A model generated the notes under the pieces. It worked only from the letters and a program-made list of their open reading frames with translations. It was not told the DNA's origin and did not search any database. Shown piece after piece: positions 8,514 through 17,056 of a stretch of 41,697 bases of DNA. The stretch comes from CAZLKN01 sp964560135 (GTDB taxonomy: Bacteria; Actinomycetota; JAICYB01): contig CAZLKN010000028.1 of assembly GCA_964560135.1 (NCBI GenBank), positions 1-41,697 of the forward strand, written 5' to 3'. Position 1 is the first letter of the stretch. Every line of letters begins with the position of its first letter. A program made the translations under genes and the position numbers.

Positions 8514-9797
8514 GTGACCACTGCGCTGCACCGGCCCATCCGGATCGCGGGCTGCCTCGTGCGTAACAGGCTGTACCGGGCCCCAGTCCTCGAGGGAGCG
8601 GGCAGCGGGCCCGAGGCCGCGGGGATCTATGCGGAGGCCTTCGAAGCCAACGCCCGGGCGGGTGTCGGGCTCGTCATCCAGGGGAACTCCTGCATCCTGC
8701 CCGAGGGGCGATCCTCGCCCGGGATGACGCTCGTCGACACCCGTGAGCGGACGCTCGCGCTGGCCTCGGTGCCGGAGGTCGTGCACCGGTGGGGTGGTCG
8801 GATCTTCCTGCAGATCGGCCACGCCGGCGTCTACGCGCTGGAGGGGTGGCACCGCACCTACGCGCGTGAGCGCAGGGATCCGCTGATGGCGGTGTCGAAG
8901 CCGCGCATGCATGTGCGGGCGGCGCTCACCGGGGTCCCCCTTCGGGTGCTGCGAACCGAGGATGTGGAGGCGCTCGCGCTTCGCTTCGGGGAGGTGGCGG
9001 CGTGGTCCCGCGAGGCCGGCTACGACGGCGTGCAGATCGCCTCGTCGAACGGGAAGCTGATCCACCAGTTCCTGTCGCCGTACTACAACCGGCGCACGGA
9101 CGACTTCGGCGGCAGCGTCCGCAATCGTGCCCGCATCCTCGAACGGATCGCCCAGCAGGTGCGGACACACGCCGGAGAGGACTACCCGTTGACGGCGAAG
9201 ATCCCGATGGACGAGGACGCACCGCCGTTCGGCCCCCGGACGAGTTTCGAGGAGGGCTTGGAGCTGTGCCGGATGGCCGAGGCGTTCGGGTATCACGCGA
9301 TCACCCCGGTGGGACTGTCGGTGCTCCCCCACGCCTCGCTGTGCCGGGGAGCCGATCCCACGGACATCCTCGATCGCGCGTCGATCCGGTCCCGGTTCGA
9401 CGAGGCCCTCGGGGGATCGAGGCTGAAGGTTGCTCTGCTGCGTTGGGCCTATGGTCGCGGCGCGAAGGCCTACCCCTTCGAGCCGGTGTGGAACCGCCGG
9501 TACTTCACGGCGGCAAAGGAGGCCGTGTCGATCCCGGTGTTCGCCGTCGGCGGCATCCGCCGCCTGGCCGAGTGCCTCGAGGTGCTGGACGGGGGCCAGG
9601 CCGACATGGTGGGCATCGGCCGTCCCTTCTACGCCGAGCCCGACCTGCCACGGCGACTGCTCGCCGGCGACGGCAGGGAGGCACTCTGTGAATCCTCGAA
9701 CCGGTGCGTCCCCCCGCAACAGCTCGGCCTGAAGGCCCGCTGCTACAACCCCGACGTGGCTCGGAAGCGGGCGGCCCTCGAGCAAGGCGAGGGGTGA
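8514..9797 (+). CDS. Old Yellow Enzyme-like flavin oxidoreductase
   Basis: 427 residues, GTG start placed by the -10 box at 8501. A single FMN-binding TIM barrel of the NADH:flavin oxidoreductase/OYE family, with QFLSPYYNRRTDDFGGS, ILERI and GIGRPFYAEPDLPRRL (phosphate-binding end). The usual substrate-binding HGA(H/N)GY stretch reads IASSNGK, so the His is Ala while the Asn is kept. The C-terminus carries CESSNRC followed later by ARCYNP, like a degraded form of the CxxCNxC...C Fe-S motif of 2,4-dienoyl-CoA reductases, but the C-terminal NAD/FAD domains are absent. Probably reduces an activated alkene or works on an unknown substrate; substrate not predictable. Confidence 0.85.
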   Translation: MTTALHRPIRIAGCLVRNRLYRAPVLEGAGSGPEAAGIYAEAFEANARAGVGLVIQGNSCILPEGRSSPGMTLVDTRERTLALASVPEVVHRWGGRIFLQIGHAGVYALEGWHRTYARERRDPLMAVSKPRMHVRAALTGVPLRVLRTEDVEALALRFGEVAAWSREAGYDGVQIASSNGKLIHQFLSPYYNRRTDDFGGSVRNRARILERIAQQVRTHAGEDYPLTAKIPMDEDAPPFGPRTSFEEGLELCRMAEAFGYHAITPVGLSVLPHASLCRGADPTDILDRASIRSRFDEALGGSRLKVALLRWAYGRGAKAYPFEPVWNRRYFTAAKEAVSIPVFAVGGIRRLAECLEVLDGGQADMVGIGRPFYAEPDLPRRLLAGDGREALCESSNRCVPPQQLGLKARCYNPDVARKRAALEQGEG

Positions 9798-9872
9798 TGC
9801 CACGGGAGGGAAGCGGCCCGACTCCGGCGAAATCCTCCTTGAAGGCGGGGAAGTCCAACGGAGGGGAGATCG

Positions 9873-12374
9873 ATGCGTCGCCGGTCCGGATCGTTCGTGG
9901 GTGTGGTTCTCGTCCTCGCGCTCCTGGCTCCGGTACCCGGGGCTGCTGCGCCGCCGGAGGCGATCGTGACCATCTACCAGGACTCCTTCGGCGTGCCGCA
10001 CGTGACCGCGGCCTCCCGGGAAGGGGCGGCCTACGGGGCGGGCTACATGGTCGGCCGGGACCGCCTGTTCCAGACCGACGTGATCAGGCGGCTGGCCCAG
10101 GGACGGCTGTCCGAGATCCTGGGGGCAGGATCCAACGACGCGAATCTGCGGGCGGACATGGCGATGCGCCGCGAGTTCTACGACCGCGCCGACGTGGACC
10201 ACCAGTACGACCTTCTGCCGGACGAGATCAAGCGGCTGCTGCAGGCGTACGCGGACGGTTTCAACCTCGCCCTGGCCGAGCAGACCGCCGATCCCGCCGA
10301 GGCGAGCGTGCTGTTCGGCGCGCTGGGGTACATGCCGGAACCGTGGCGCCCCCAGGACTCCGCCGCAGTGCTGCTGCTGTTCACGATGGTCTCCTTCGCC
10401 GGTGAGGGCGCGGGCGGAGAGCTCGCGAATGCCGAGCTGCTGGGGACTCTCGTCGACGAGCACGACGGTGATATCAGCGACGCCCTGGCCGTCTGGAAGG
10501 ACCTGCTGCTGAACAGCGACCCCCACGCACCTGCGGTCATCCCCCACGGTGAGGAGCCGGCCGGCGGGGCCCCCTTCATCTCGGCCTCCGAGCCCGCACC
10601 GGAGCAGATCGCCCTGGCGCTCTCGCCGGGGGTCCCTGCCGCCGCCGCCGCCGAGGCCGACATGCTGACCACCTTCAGAGACGTGCTCACGGGGCTTCCC
10701 GTCCCCCGGATCGGGAGTTACGCCATCGCCGCCACCGGTGACCGCACGAAGACCGGATCCGGCTTGCTCCTCGGCGCTCCACAGGCGGGGATGTTCGCCC
10801 CGTCGGTCTTCTACGAGCTCGGCATCCACGCTCCGGGTATGGACTGCACCGGGATGACCGTCCCCGGGCTCGGCCCGTTCCTCGGGATCGGCTGGTGCAA
10901 CGACCACGCCTGGACCCTCGTAGCCGGTAACGCCGGAGACCAGGTGGACCTCATGGTGCACGAGCTGTGCGGCCCCGCCTCCTACGTCCACGAGGATGAG
11001 TGCGTGGCCATGGACGAGCGTACCGAGACCTACGTCGTGAAAAGTACGCTCGATCTCGCCGCCGGGCAGCCACCTCGCGTGGAAACCGACGCGGTGTACT
11101 CCACGGTCTACGGCCCGGTCTTCCACCTCGATGAATCCCAGGGCCGTGCCTACGTGTTCCGCCGCGCGCAGGCCGGGCATTTCGTCCAGACCTTCGAGAG
11201 CACCTACGGACTCAATGTGGCCCGCTCGCTTGATGATGTGGAAGACGTGGCTGCGCGGATCACGGCCACCTACAACCTCACCTACGCCGACCGGGCCGGG
11301 AACATCGCCTACCGGTTCACCGGATGGCAGCCGGTGCGGCACGAGGCGATCGACCACCGACTGCCTGTCCCCGGCGGCGGGCAGTTCGACTGGCAGGCGC
11401 GCACGCTCCCGTTCGACCGGATGCCGCATGTCACCAACCCGTCCGCCGGGTTCCTGGCGGTCAACCAGGGAGCCGATTCCAAGCCGGTCTCCTGGTGGCC
11501 GCGGCCCAGCGGCCGGTTCATCGGGCGGTGGGGCCATACCGCCGCCGACCAGAACACGCTGGCGCCCGAGACCGGGATGGACATCGACCGCTTGAAGCAG
11601 ATCAACCGGCACATCATCTCCGATGCCGATACGGTGACGCCGTTGCTCGACCACCTCATCGAGGGGGCCCTCGCCGGGGTCGATCCGTCCTCGGACCCGG
11701 GCCGGGCCTACGCCCTCTACCGGGCGTGGCGGGACGCGGGATACCCGCGCCTGGACGCCGACGGGGACGGGTGGCTCGACGACCCCGCGGTGGCGATCTT
11801 CGGCAGCGACGGTCTGGGGTTCCGGCGGTCGTCGCTATGGAATCGGTTCGTGGCCGCGGTGTGGGCCCCTTCCGGTCATCGACCTTCCGGCAGCATGGTC
11901 GGCCAGCTCGGACAGACCATGGCGGCCATCGATTCCCCGGAGCTGTTCGACGGGGACTACGCCACGGGATGGCAGCAGCGCTTCCGGGAGGCGCTTGACG
12001 CCACGCTGCAGGAGCTCGCGGACGCCCACGGGGACGCACAGATGAAGGAATGGCGTTCCCCGGCCACCCAGATCCGCTTCAGCGAGATCGGTCTCCTGAA
12101 GCCCGAACCGGTGGCGGTCGTGGATCACGGCTCGTATTCGCAGATCGTGGACCTGGGCGCCGACCGCGGGGTCAGTGTCCAGCCTCCCGGCAACGGCCGT
12201 GCGGACCGCGCGCAGGACATCGCCCGATTCGAGCTCACGGGGGAGTTCCCTCCACACTTCGCCGACCAGCTCGAGCTGTACCGGAACTTCGATTTCAAGC
12301 GGATGCACATGCGTCCGGCCGACTACCTGGCCGACGCGAGGTCGGTGGTCCTGCTCCCGTACCCGGCACCGTAG
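9873..12374 (+). CDS. Exported penicillin-acylase-family Ntn hydrolase
   Basis: 833 residues. Signal peptide at about 1-26 (MRRRSGSF, hydrophobic, ending GAAA), GGAGGGGAG just before the ATG. The N-terminal part has the family hallmark FGVPHVTA followed by GYMVGRDRLFQTDVIRRLAQGRLSE. The autoproteolytic nucleophile should be Ser282 in RIGSYAIA, where penicillin G acylase and its relatives have GSN; the following GAPQ stands for the usual NDPH. The precursor would be cut into alpha and beta chains outside the membrane. Members hydrolyse amides such as penicillins, acyl-homoserine lactones or lipopeptides; the substrate here is unknown. The Asn-to-Tyr change after the nucleophile is worth noting. 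Confidence 0.88.
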   Translation: MRRRSGSFVGVVLVLALLAPVPGAAAPPEAIVTIYQDSFGVPHVTAASREGAAYGAGYMVGRDRLFQTDVIRRLAQGRLSEILGAGSNDANLRADMAMRREFYDRADVDHQYDLLPDEIKRLLQAYADGFNLALAEQTADPAEASVLFGALGYMPEPWRPQDSAAVLLLFTMVSFAGEGAGGELANAELLGTLVDEHDGDISDALAVWKDLLLNSDPHAPAVIPHGEEPAGGAPFISASEPAPEQIALALSPGVPAAAAAEADMLTTFRDVLTGLPVPRIGSYAIAATGDRTKTGSGLLLGAPQAGMFAPSVFYELGIHAPGMDCTGMTVPGLGPFLGIGWCNDHAWTLVAGNAGDQVDLMVHELCGPASYVHEDECVAMDERTETYVVKSTLDLAAGQPPRVETDAVYSTVYGPVFHLDESQGRAYVFRRAQAGHFVQTFESTYGLNVARSLDDVEDVAARITATYNLTYADRAGNIAYRFTGWQPVRHEAIDHRLPVPGGGQFDWQARTLPFDRMPHVTNPSAGFLAVNQGADSKPVSWWPRPSGRFIGRWGHTAADQNTLAPETGMDIDRLKQINRHIISDADTVTPLLDHLIEGALAGVDPSSDPGRAYALYRAWRDAGYPRLDADGDGWLDDPAVAIFGSDGLGFRRSSLWNRFVAAVWAPSGHRPSGSMVGQLGQTMAAIDSPELFDGDYATGWQQRFREALDATLQELADAHGDAQMKEWRSPATQIRFSEIGLLKPEPVAVVDHGSYSQIVDLGADRGVSVQPPGNGRADRAQDIARFELTGEFPPHFADQLELYRNFDFKRMHMRPADYLADARSVVLLPYPAP

Positions 12375-12503
12375 TTCCGGAAGGGGGTGGCGTTCCGAGG
12401 TGCACCCGGACCGACCCGCGGGCCAGGTGGACCGGTGCGTGCTGGTGGCGGACCTCGTGACCCACGAGCCGGGAGCGCCCGGAACGCCGGACGGGGAACC
12501 CTC

Positions 12504-13412
12504 CTAGATCGCCCGCAGGTCACGGAGGGGGCGGCCCGGGGCCCGTCGGGCGGGCCGGATGCCCGAGAGCATCACCAAGCGGGCGACCCGGCCCCGATGA
12601 GGACGGAAGGGCTCGAGGAGCTCGAGCATGGCGTCGTCGTCGCCACCGCGTCGGCCCGTGAAGGCATAGACGACGTTCGGTGCGACGTGGTAATCACCGA
12701 CGCTGACCGCGTCGGCGTCCGCCCACGCCACCGCCGCCACCTCCGCGGAGGTCCACGGGCCGACACCAGGGAAGGCCTCCAGCCGCGCACGGCGCAGGGG
12801 GCTGGGAAGGCAGGAGGCCTCCTCGACGCGGACCGCGCGCGACGCCAAGCGACGGATCACGTCGGCCCGTCTCCGCTCGATCCCGAAGCCGTGGTAGGTG
12901 AAATACGGCGTCGATGCCAGCTGTTCTGGGGTGGGCGGAACGCGCAAGCGAAAGGGGCCTGGCGCCGGATCACCGAGGGACCAGACCAGGCGGTGCCACG
13001 ACGCGTGAGCTTCCCGGGACGTGACCTTCTGCTCGATCACAGCCGGGACGGCCGCGTCGAAGACCGCCCCGGTGGCGATCATGCGCAGGCCGGGGAAGCG
13101 CCGGTCGAGCTCGCGGACGAGCCCATGGCGGGCGGGTTCCCAGTCCGCGACGTCGTCACGTGCCCCGAGGAGATCTGGGGCAGTTGCGAGCGCGTGGTCG
13201 GCCCCCGGCCCCCACGCTCGGACCACGATCTGCCGGGACCGCGCCTCGATCGCCATCGCGGCGGGGCCCGACGGAGTGCGGACGGCCCGCAGGACGCGGT
13301 GGTCGTCGATCCGCACGCTCGGGTCGCGGGGCCCGTGGCGCAGCGGTGAAAGGGACCGGACGAGGGAGAAGGCCCCGGACGGAGTGATCGAGGTCTCGGT
13401 CGGGGCGTCCAT
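12504..13412 (-). CDS. AlkA-like HhH-GPD DNA glycosylase
   Basis: 302 residues from the ATG at 13412; the frame is open further upstream, but that part lies antisense to the glucan phosphorylase. Base-excision repair enzyme that removes alkylated bases. The C-terminal half has the helix-hairpin-helix signature (LEAFPGVGPWTSAEVAAVAWADADAV split as FPGVGPWT and following Ala-rich helix) and the catalytic Asp in SVGDYHV. The N-terminal half fits the AlkA-type beta domain. The gene converges on the acylase gene with 129 bases between, and is divergent from the glucan phosphorylase gene, 75 bases away. Symbol not assigned because substrate specificity is unknown. Confidence 0.88.
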   Translation of the reverse strand: MDAPTETSITPSGAFSLVRSLSPLRHGPRDPSVRIDDHRVLRAVRTPSGPAAMAIEARSRQIVVRAWGPGADHALATAPDLLGARDDVADWEPARHGLVRELDRRFPGLRMIATGAVFDAAVPAVIEQKVTSREAHASWHRLVWSLGDPAPGPFRLRVPPTPEQLASTPYFTYHGFGIERRRADVIRRLASRAVRVEEASCLPSPLRRARLEAFPGVGPWTSAEVAAVAWADADAVSVGDYHVAPNVVYAFTGRRGGDDDAMLELLEPFRPHRGRVARLVMLSGIRPARRAPGRPLRDLRAI

Positions 13413-13473
13413 CGCGGCAGAGTAGCAGCTGCCACCGTCGACCCACGTGGTTCGCCGGCGGCGACCCCTCGGG

Positions 13474-13479
13474 TAGGCT
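13474..13479 (+). promoter_or_regulatory. TAGGCT -10 box, leaderless-type start
   Basis: TAGGCT is eight bases before the ATG at 13488 and only two before an in-frame GTG at 13482. The spacing favours the ATG as the true start. Confidence 0.6.
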
Positions 13480-13487
13480 CTGTGGCG

Positions 13488-16016
13488 ATGCAGCCCGTCC
13501 GAAGCTTCGTGGTCGACGTGCATCTGCCGGAACCCATCGCTGGCCTGCGTGAGGTCGCGTTGGATCTGCGGTGGATCTGGCACCGCTCGGCCCAGGAGCT
13601 GTTCCGCCGCGTCGACCCCACAGCCTGGGATCTCGGGCGCCGCGATCCGATGGGCATCCTCCTCGCCGCCGGGCGGCACCGGCTGGCCGAGCTGGCGGCC
13701 GACGACGGTTACGTGAAGCAGCTCACCGAGGTGCGCGAACTGCTTCGGGCCACGCTCGACGACCCGCGGTGGTTCCAGCAGCGGGAGGGGAGCCCGCTGC
13801 GGTCGGTAGCGTACTTCTCGCCCGAGTTCGGGCTCGCCGAGGCGATCCCACAGTACTCGGGAGGGCTCGGGGTGCTGGCCGGAGACCATCTCAAGACCGC
13901 CGACGACCTCGGGCTGCCGCTGATGGGGGTCGGTCTGCTCTACCGCCACGGCTACTTCCGGCAGGAGTTGGACGCCGACGGCTGGCAGCGCGAGCGGTAC
14001 CCGGACCTGGATCCCCACGGGATGGCGTTGTCACCGGTCGACGATGTGTTCGTGGAGGTGGAACTGGCCGGTGAGGCGGTGGCGGCGCGGATCTGGGTCG
14101 CTTGCATCGGGCGCGTACCGCTGTACCTCCTCGATGCGAACCTGGAAGGCAACTCGCCCGGCGCCCGGGAGGTGACCGACCGGCTCTACGGCGGCGGACA
14201 GGAGCACCGGCTTCGCCAGGAGATCCTTCTGGGGATCGGCGGCGTCCGCGCGCTGGCCGGCGTGGGCGCGGACGTGCAGCTGTTCCACACCAACGAGGGC
14301 CACGCGGGCTTCCTGAGCCTCGAGCGGATCAGGCGCTTCGTGACCGAGGACGGTCTGTCGTTCGTGGAGGCGGTGGAGGCCGTCCGGGCGGGAACGCTGT
14401 TCACCACGCACACCTCGGTCCCGGCTGGGATCGACCGCTTCCCTCGTGAGCTCATGGAGCGGTACTTCTCCGGTTGGGTTGCCGAGTGCGGGATCGGTTT
14501 CGACGAGTTGATGGAGCTCGGCCGGGAGCCCGGAGACGACGCCGGTGAGGTCTTCAACATGGCTGCGATGGGATTCCACCTGTCGGGGACCTCGAACGGG
14601 GTCTCCCAACTCCACGGGGACGTGAGCCGGGGGTTGTTCGCGGGCCTGTGGCCGGGGGCCGAGGTCGATGACGTGCCGATCCAGTCGGTCACGAACGGTG
14701 TACACGCGCGGACGTGGGTCAGCGAGGAGATGGACGATCTGCTCGTCGAGCGCCTGGGACCGTTCTGGCCCGGCGCCGACGAAGCGGCCTGGGCTGGGCT
14801 CCGCGGCGCTTCCGACGAGGATATCTGGACGGTGCGGAAGGCTTCGCGCGGCCGGATGATCGACTTCGTGCGCCACCGCGTCCGGGAGCTGGCGGCGGAC
14901 AAGGGGGCCAGCGACTGGGATCTGGGCTGGTGCGACGAGCTATTGGACCCGGACGTGCTCACCATCGGATTCGCACGCCGGTTCGCCGGCTACAAACGTG
15001 CGACGCTCCTGCTGTCCGACCCCGAGCGGTTGCGGGCGCTGCTGCTCGACGCGGACCGGCCGGTCCAGATCCTGTTCTCGGGCAAAGCCCACCCCGCCGA
15101 CGACGGTGGAAAGGAGATGATCCGGCAGATCGCGGCCTTCTCCAGGGACCCGGCCGTTCGTGCCCGGATGGTCTTCGTCGAGACCTACGACATCGGGCTT
15201 GCCCGGATGCTCGTCCAGGGATGCGATGTGTGGCTGAACACTCCCCGTCGGCCCCACGAAGCGAGCGGCACCAGCGGGATGAAGGCCGCCATCAACGGCG
15301 GATTGAATCTCTCGGTGCTGGACGGCTGGTGGGACGAGATGTTCGACGGTCGCAACGGCTGGGCGATCCCGTCCGCAGAAGGGTACGCGGACCCCGGAGC
15401 GCGCGACGACGTGGAAGCGACGGCGCTCTTCGACCTGCTGGAGCAGCGGGTCGCGCCGCTGTTCTACGAGCGGGGGCCACACGGGCTCCCGTCGGGGTGG
15501 ATCGGCCACATCCGGGACGCCCTCTGTTCTCTCGGCCCCCGTGTGGGAGCGGAGCGGATGCTCCGGGAATACGTGGCGCGTCTCTACGAGCCGTCGGCGG
15601 CGCGACACGAGAACCTGGCCGCCGGAGGATATCGGCGGGCGCGGGCCCTCGCCGGGTGGAAGGATCGCGTCCGGCGGGGCTGGGACGGTGTCGGGGTGGA
15701 GGGCATCGAGGACGTGGTGGAGGTGGCGGACCTGGGGGCTAAACGGACCGTCACGTGCACGGTCAGACTCGGCGAGCTCGGCCCCCAGGATGTTCAGGTG
15801 CAGGTCATCCACGGCCCCGTGGATCCGGAGGGTCAGCTGTCGCCGGCCGGGACGGTCGTCATGGAGGCGCGGGCCCAACAGGACGGCGGGATCACCCAGT
15901 ACGCCGGATCCTTCGCGCCGGAGCGGGCCGGACGCTACGGCTTCGCGATCCGGGTGGTACCGTCCCATCCCGATCTCGTGGGATATGCCGAGCTCGGCCT
16001 GTCGGTCTGGGCGTGA
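13488..16016 (+). CDS. glgP: Alpha-glucan (maltodextrin/glycogen) phosphorylase
   Basis: 842 residues. Catalyses phosphorolysis of alpha-1,4-glucans to glucose-1-phosphate with pyridoxal phosphate. It belongs to the shorter bacterial/archaeal phosphorylase type that begins with a DUF3417 domain (about 10-120, EVALDLRWIWHRSAQELF). The catalytic part has YFSPEFGLAEAIPQYSGGLGVLAGDH, split as SPEFGLAEAIP and GGLGVLAGDHLKTADDLGLP, then FAGYKRATLL and the PLP-lysine segment SGTSGMKAAINGGLNLS. A C-terminal extension (about 720-842) is beta-rich. Neighbours do not form an obvious glycogen operon. Confidence 0.92.
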   Translation: MQPVRSFVVDVHLPEPIAGLREVALDLRWIWHRSAQELFRRVDPTAWDLGRRDPMGILLAAGRHRLAELAADDGYVKQLTEVRELLRATLDDPRWFQQREGSPLRSVAYFSPEFGLAEAIPQYSGGLGVLAGDHLKTADDLGLPLMGVGLLYRHGYFRQELDADGWQRERYPDLDPHGMALSPVDDVFVEVELAGEAVAARIWVACIGRVPLYLLDANLEGNSPGAREVTDRLYGGGQEHRLRQEILLGIGGVRALAGVGADVQLFHTNEGHAGFLSLERIRRFVTEDGLSFVEAVEAVRAGTLFTTHTSVPAGIDRFPRELMERYFSGWVAECGIGFDELMELGREPGDDAGEVFNMAAMGFHLSGTSNGVSQLHGDVSRGLFAGLWPGAEVDDVPIQSVTNGVHARTWVSEEMDDLLVERLGPFWPGADEAAWAGLRGASDEDIWTVRKASRGRMIDFVRHRVRELAADKGASDWDLGWCDELLDPDVLTIGFARRFAGYKRATLLLSDPERLRALLLDADRPVQILFSGKAHPADDGGKEMIRQIAAFSRDPAVRARMVFVETYDIGLARMLVQGCDVWLNTPRRPHEASGTSGMKAAINGGLNLSVLDGWWDEMFDGRNGWAIPSAEGYADPGARDDVEATALFDLLEQRVAPLFYERGPHGLPSGWIGHIRDALCSLGPRVGAERMLREYVARLYEPSAARHENLAAGGYRRARALAGWKDRVRRGWDGVGVEGIEDVVEVADLGAKRTVTCTVRLGELGPQDVQVQVIHGPVDPEGQLSPAGTVVMEARAQQDGGITQYAGSFAPERAGRYGFAIRVVPSHPDLVGYAELGLSVWA

Positions 16017-16020
16017 GCGC

Positions 16021-16830
16021 TCAGCTCGCCGAGCTGTCACCGGCATCGCCGGTGGTGAGGTAGGCGTCGGGGCTCTTCCTCCGGCCCCGCTTGCGCTCGT
16101 ACATCGCCTGGTCGGCCTCCTCCCAGGCCCGTTGGAGGCCGTGATCCGGATGGCGCTCGGCGATGCCCACGGAGGCGGAGATCCCCTCGGCTCCCAGGGC
16201 CTCATAAATCCGGATGGCGAGGATCTCGGCATCCGATCGCGTGCAATGGGCGGCGAGGACGCCGAATTCGTCCCCACCGAGGCGAGCGACCGCGTCGTGG
16301 GAGCGGGTGTGGGCGAGGATGGTCCGAGCCGCCCGTCGCAGCATGTCGTCGCCGGCTGCGTGTCCGAAGGAGTCGTTGGTGGATTTCAGGTCGTCCAGAT
16401 CCACCACGATCACGTTGGCCGGGATCGCATGCCGCCGGCAGCGCTCCTCCTCCCTGCTGAGCATCCGGATCCAGGCCCGGCGGTTGTTCAGACCCGTCAG
16501 TGAGTCGAGGAGGGACTCGGCTTCCGCCCGCTCGGCACGCTGCTTCTCGCGCTCCACCCGGTGTTCGGCGGCCCGTAGCGTACTGAGGAGGCGTACGAAG
16601 AGTTCGGCGACGGGCGTGTGTTCGACCGCGGCGAGCCGGTCGAAGACGGCCTGCGCTGCCGCGGAGAAGCCTTCGAACGGTGCGGAACCCGCGTCGGTTT
16701 CGTCCTCAGTGAGCCGGGTATCGGGCGTATCCACCCCAGGAACCTCCTCGCCTGGATCGTGCGCGAGGGGTCCGCCGTAGGGGGGAGAGCGGTCACCGGG
16801 GACCGGACGCGCTACCTTCTCTTCCCTCAT
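16021..16830 (-). CDS. GGDEF-domain diguanylate cyclase
   Basis: 269 residues from the ATG at 16830; an in-frame TTG lies six codons upstream. The C-terminal domain (about 95-250) has an intact GGDEF signature (RLGGDEFGVLA) with LDSLTGLNNRRAW at its start and the nucleotide-binding DLDDLKSTNDSFGHAAGDD, so it should make cyclic di-GMP. No RxxD inhibitory site is seen four residues before GGDEF. The N-terminus lacks a receiver, PAS or membrane segment; it has a charged linker and a coiled-coil-like helix (about 60-95, REKQRAERAEAES) that could dimerise it. Ends four bases from the convergent phosphorylase stop. Confidence 0.9.
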   Translation of the reverse strand: MREEKVARPVPGDRSPPYGGPLAHDPGEEVPGVDTPDTRLTEDETDAGSAPFEGFSAAAQAVFDRLAAVEHTPVAELFVRLLSTLRAAEHRVEREKQRAERAEAESLLDSLTGLNNRRAWIRMLSREEERCRRHAIPANVIVVDLDDLKSTNDSFGHAAGDDMLRRAARTILAHTRSHDAVARLGGDEFGVLAAHCTRSDAEILAIRIYEALGAEGISASVGIAERHPDHGLQRAWEEADQAMYERKRGRRKSPDAYLTTGDAGDSSAS

Positions 16831-17056
16831 GTCAGGCCCTACCGTCAAACGGACCTGGGGGACGCCCGCCCGACCTGCGGAAACGACGAGCGGCGTTCGC
16901 TGCGGGTTTCGGCACCCTCATCTGGCCCCCCAACGGTTTCTGATCGATGCAACGCCCTTTCCCGGTAGATCTTGGCCATCGGAGGCCGGATCCCTTCCGG
17001 ATCGGACATGACCGCGACGGAAACTTGCGGCCCCGACGGGGGTTCTCCGTGGTTCC

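Noticed and set aside
8397..11654. Very long minus-strand open frame of about 1085 codons
   Set aside because: It lies antisense to two clear genes (the flavin oxidoreductase and the acylase) and its translation is Arg/Gly/His/Pro-rich with no motifs; typical of antisense frames in GC-rich DNA.
12375..12503. A small gene in the gap between the acylase and glycosylase genes
   Set aside because: The only frames run on into the antisense of neighbours and lack motifs or a ribosome site.
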